Source of the DNA: Candidatus Bathyarchaeota archaeon
GTDB lineage: Archaea; Thermoproteota; Bathyarchaeia; Bathyarchaeales; B26-1
NCBI GenBank assembly: GCA_018396795.1
Contig: JAGTRH010000078.1
Coordinates: forward strand, 1 to 6,379
Length of the DNA: 6,379 nucleotides
Reading direction: 5' to 3'
Shown piece by piece: positions 6,379-6,379 of this stretch (the first letter of the stretch is position 1; each line of letters begins with the position of its first letter). Position numbers and translations under genes: made by a program. A model generated the notes under the pieces. It worked only from the letters and a program-made list of their open reading frames with translations. It did no database searches and was not told the DNA's origin.

Positions 6379-6379
6379 T

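Overview
The window looks like chromosomal DNA from a thermophilic or anaerobic archaeon. The lineage could be of the TACK/Bathyarchaeia type, but that is an inference. The evidence is an archaeal-style PurC, an archaeal LeuA/CimA-type synthase, a deoxyhypusine synthase family protein, full anti-16S Shine-Dalgarno sites (GGAGGTGA), frequent TTG/GTG starts, and small proteins of a kind familiar from archaeal genomes. Base composition is moderate and even throughout. I see no rRNA, tRNA, CRISPR array, insertion sequence or phage gene.

Layout, left to right. (1) The 3' two thirds of purC (purine synthesis) enters from the left edge and ends at 707. It is followed by a 246-base gap that holds a promoter candidate and, on the minus strand, a short protein-like reading frame without a usable start. 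(2) A two-gene plus-strand unit (954-3616) encodes a short alpha-glucan phosphorylase and, 35 bases downstream behind a strong Shine-Dalgarno site, a P-loop kinase that mixes features of HPr kinase and PEP carboxykinase. (3) A convergent gap of 149 bases with a small hairpin separates this from (4) a minus-strand deoxyhypusine synthase family gene (3766-4812). (5) Two small minus-strand genes follow (5278-5598, then 4974-5231). The first encodes a soluble helical protein and the second a single-pass membrane protein, and they share a gap-free sequence motif. (6) The 3' end of a minus-strand 2-isopropylmalate/citramalate/homocitrate synthase gene runs off the right edge.

Functional reading. 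PurC and the LeuA-like enzyme are ordinary biosynthetic genes. The phosphorylase releases glucose 1-phosphate from storage glucan, and the kinase behind it is probably co-transcribed. It may act in, or regulate, glycogen or sugar-phosphate metabolism, but its substrate cannot be told from the sequence. The deoxyhypusine synthase family protein keeps the catalytic lysine but has a Trp where I would expect a spermidine-contacting Asp, so a role in polyamine (homospermidine) synthesis is a real alternative to eIF5A modification. The least explained parts are the small-protein pair and the HPrK/PEPCK-like kinase.
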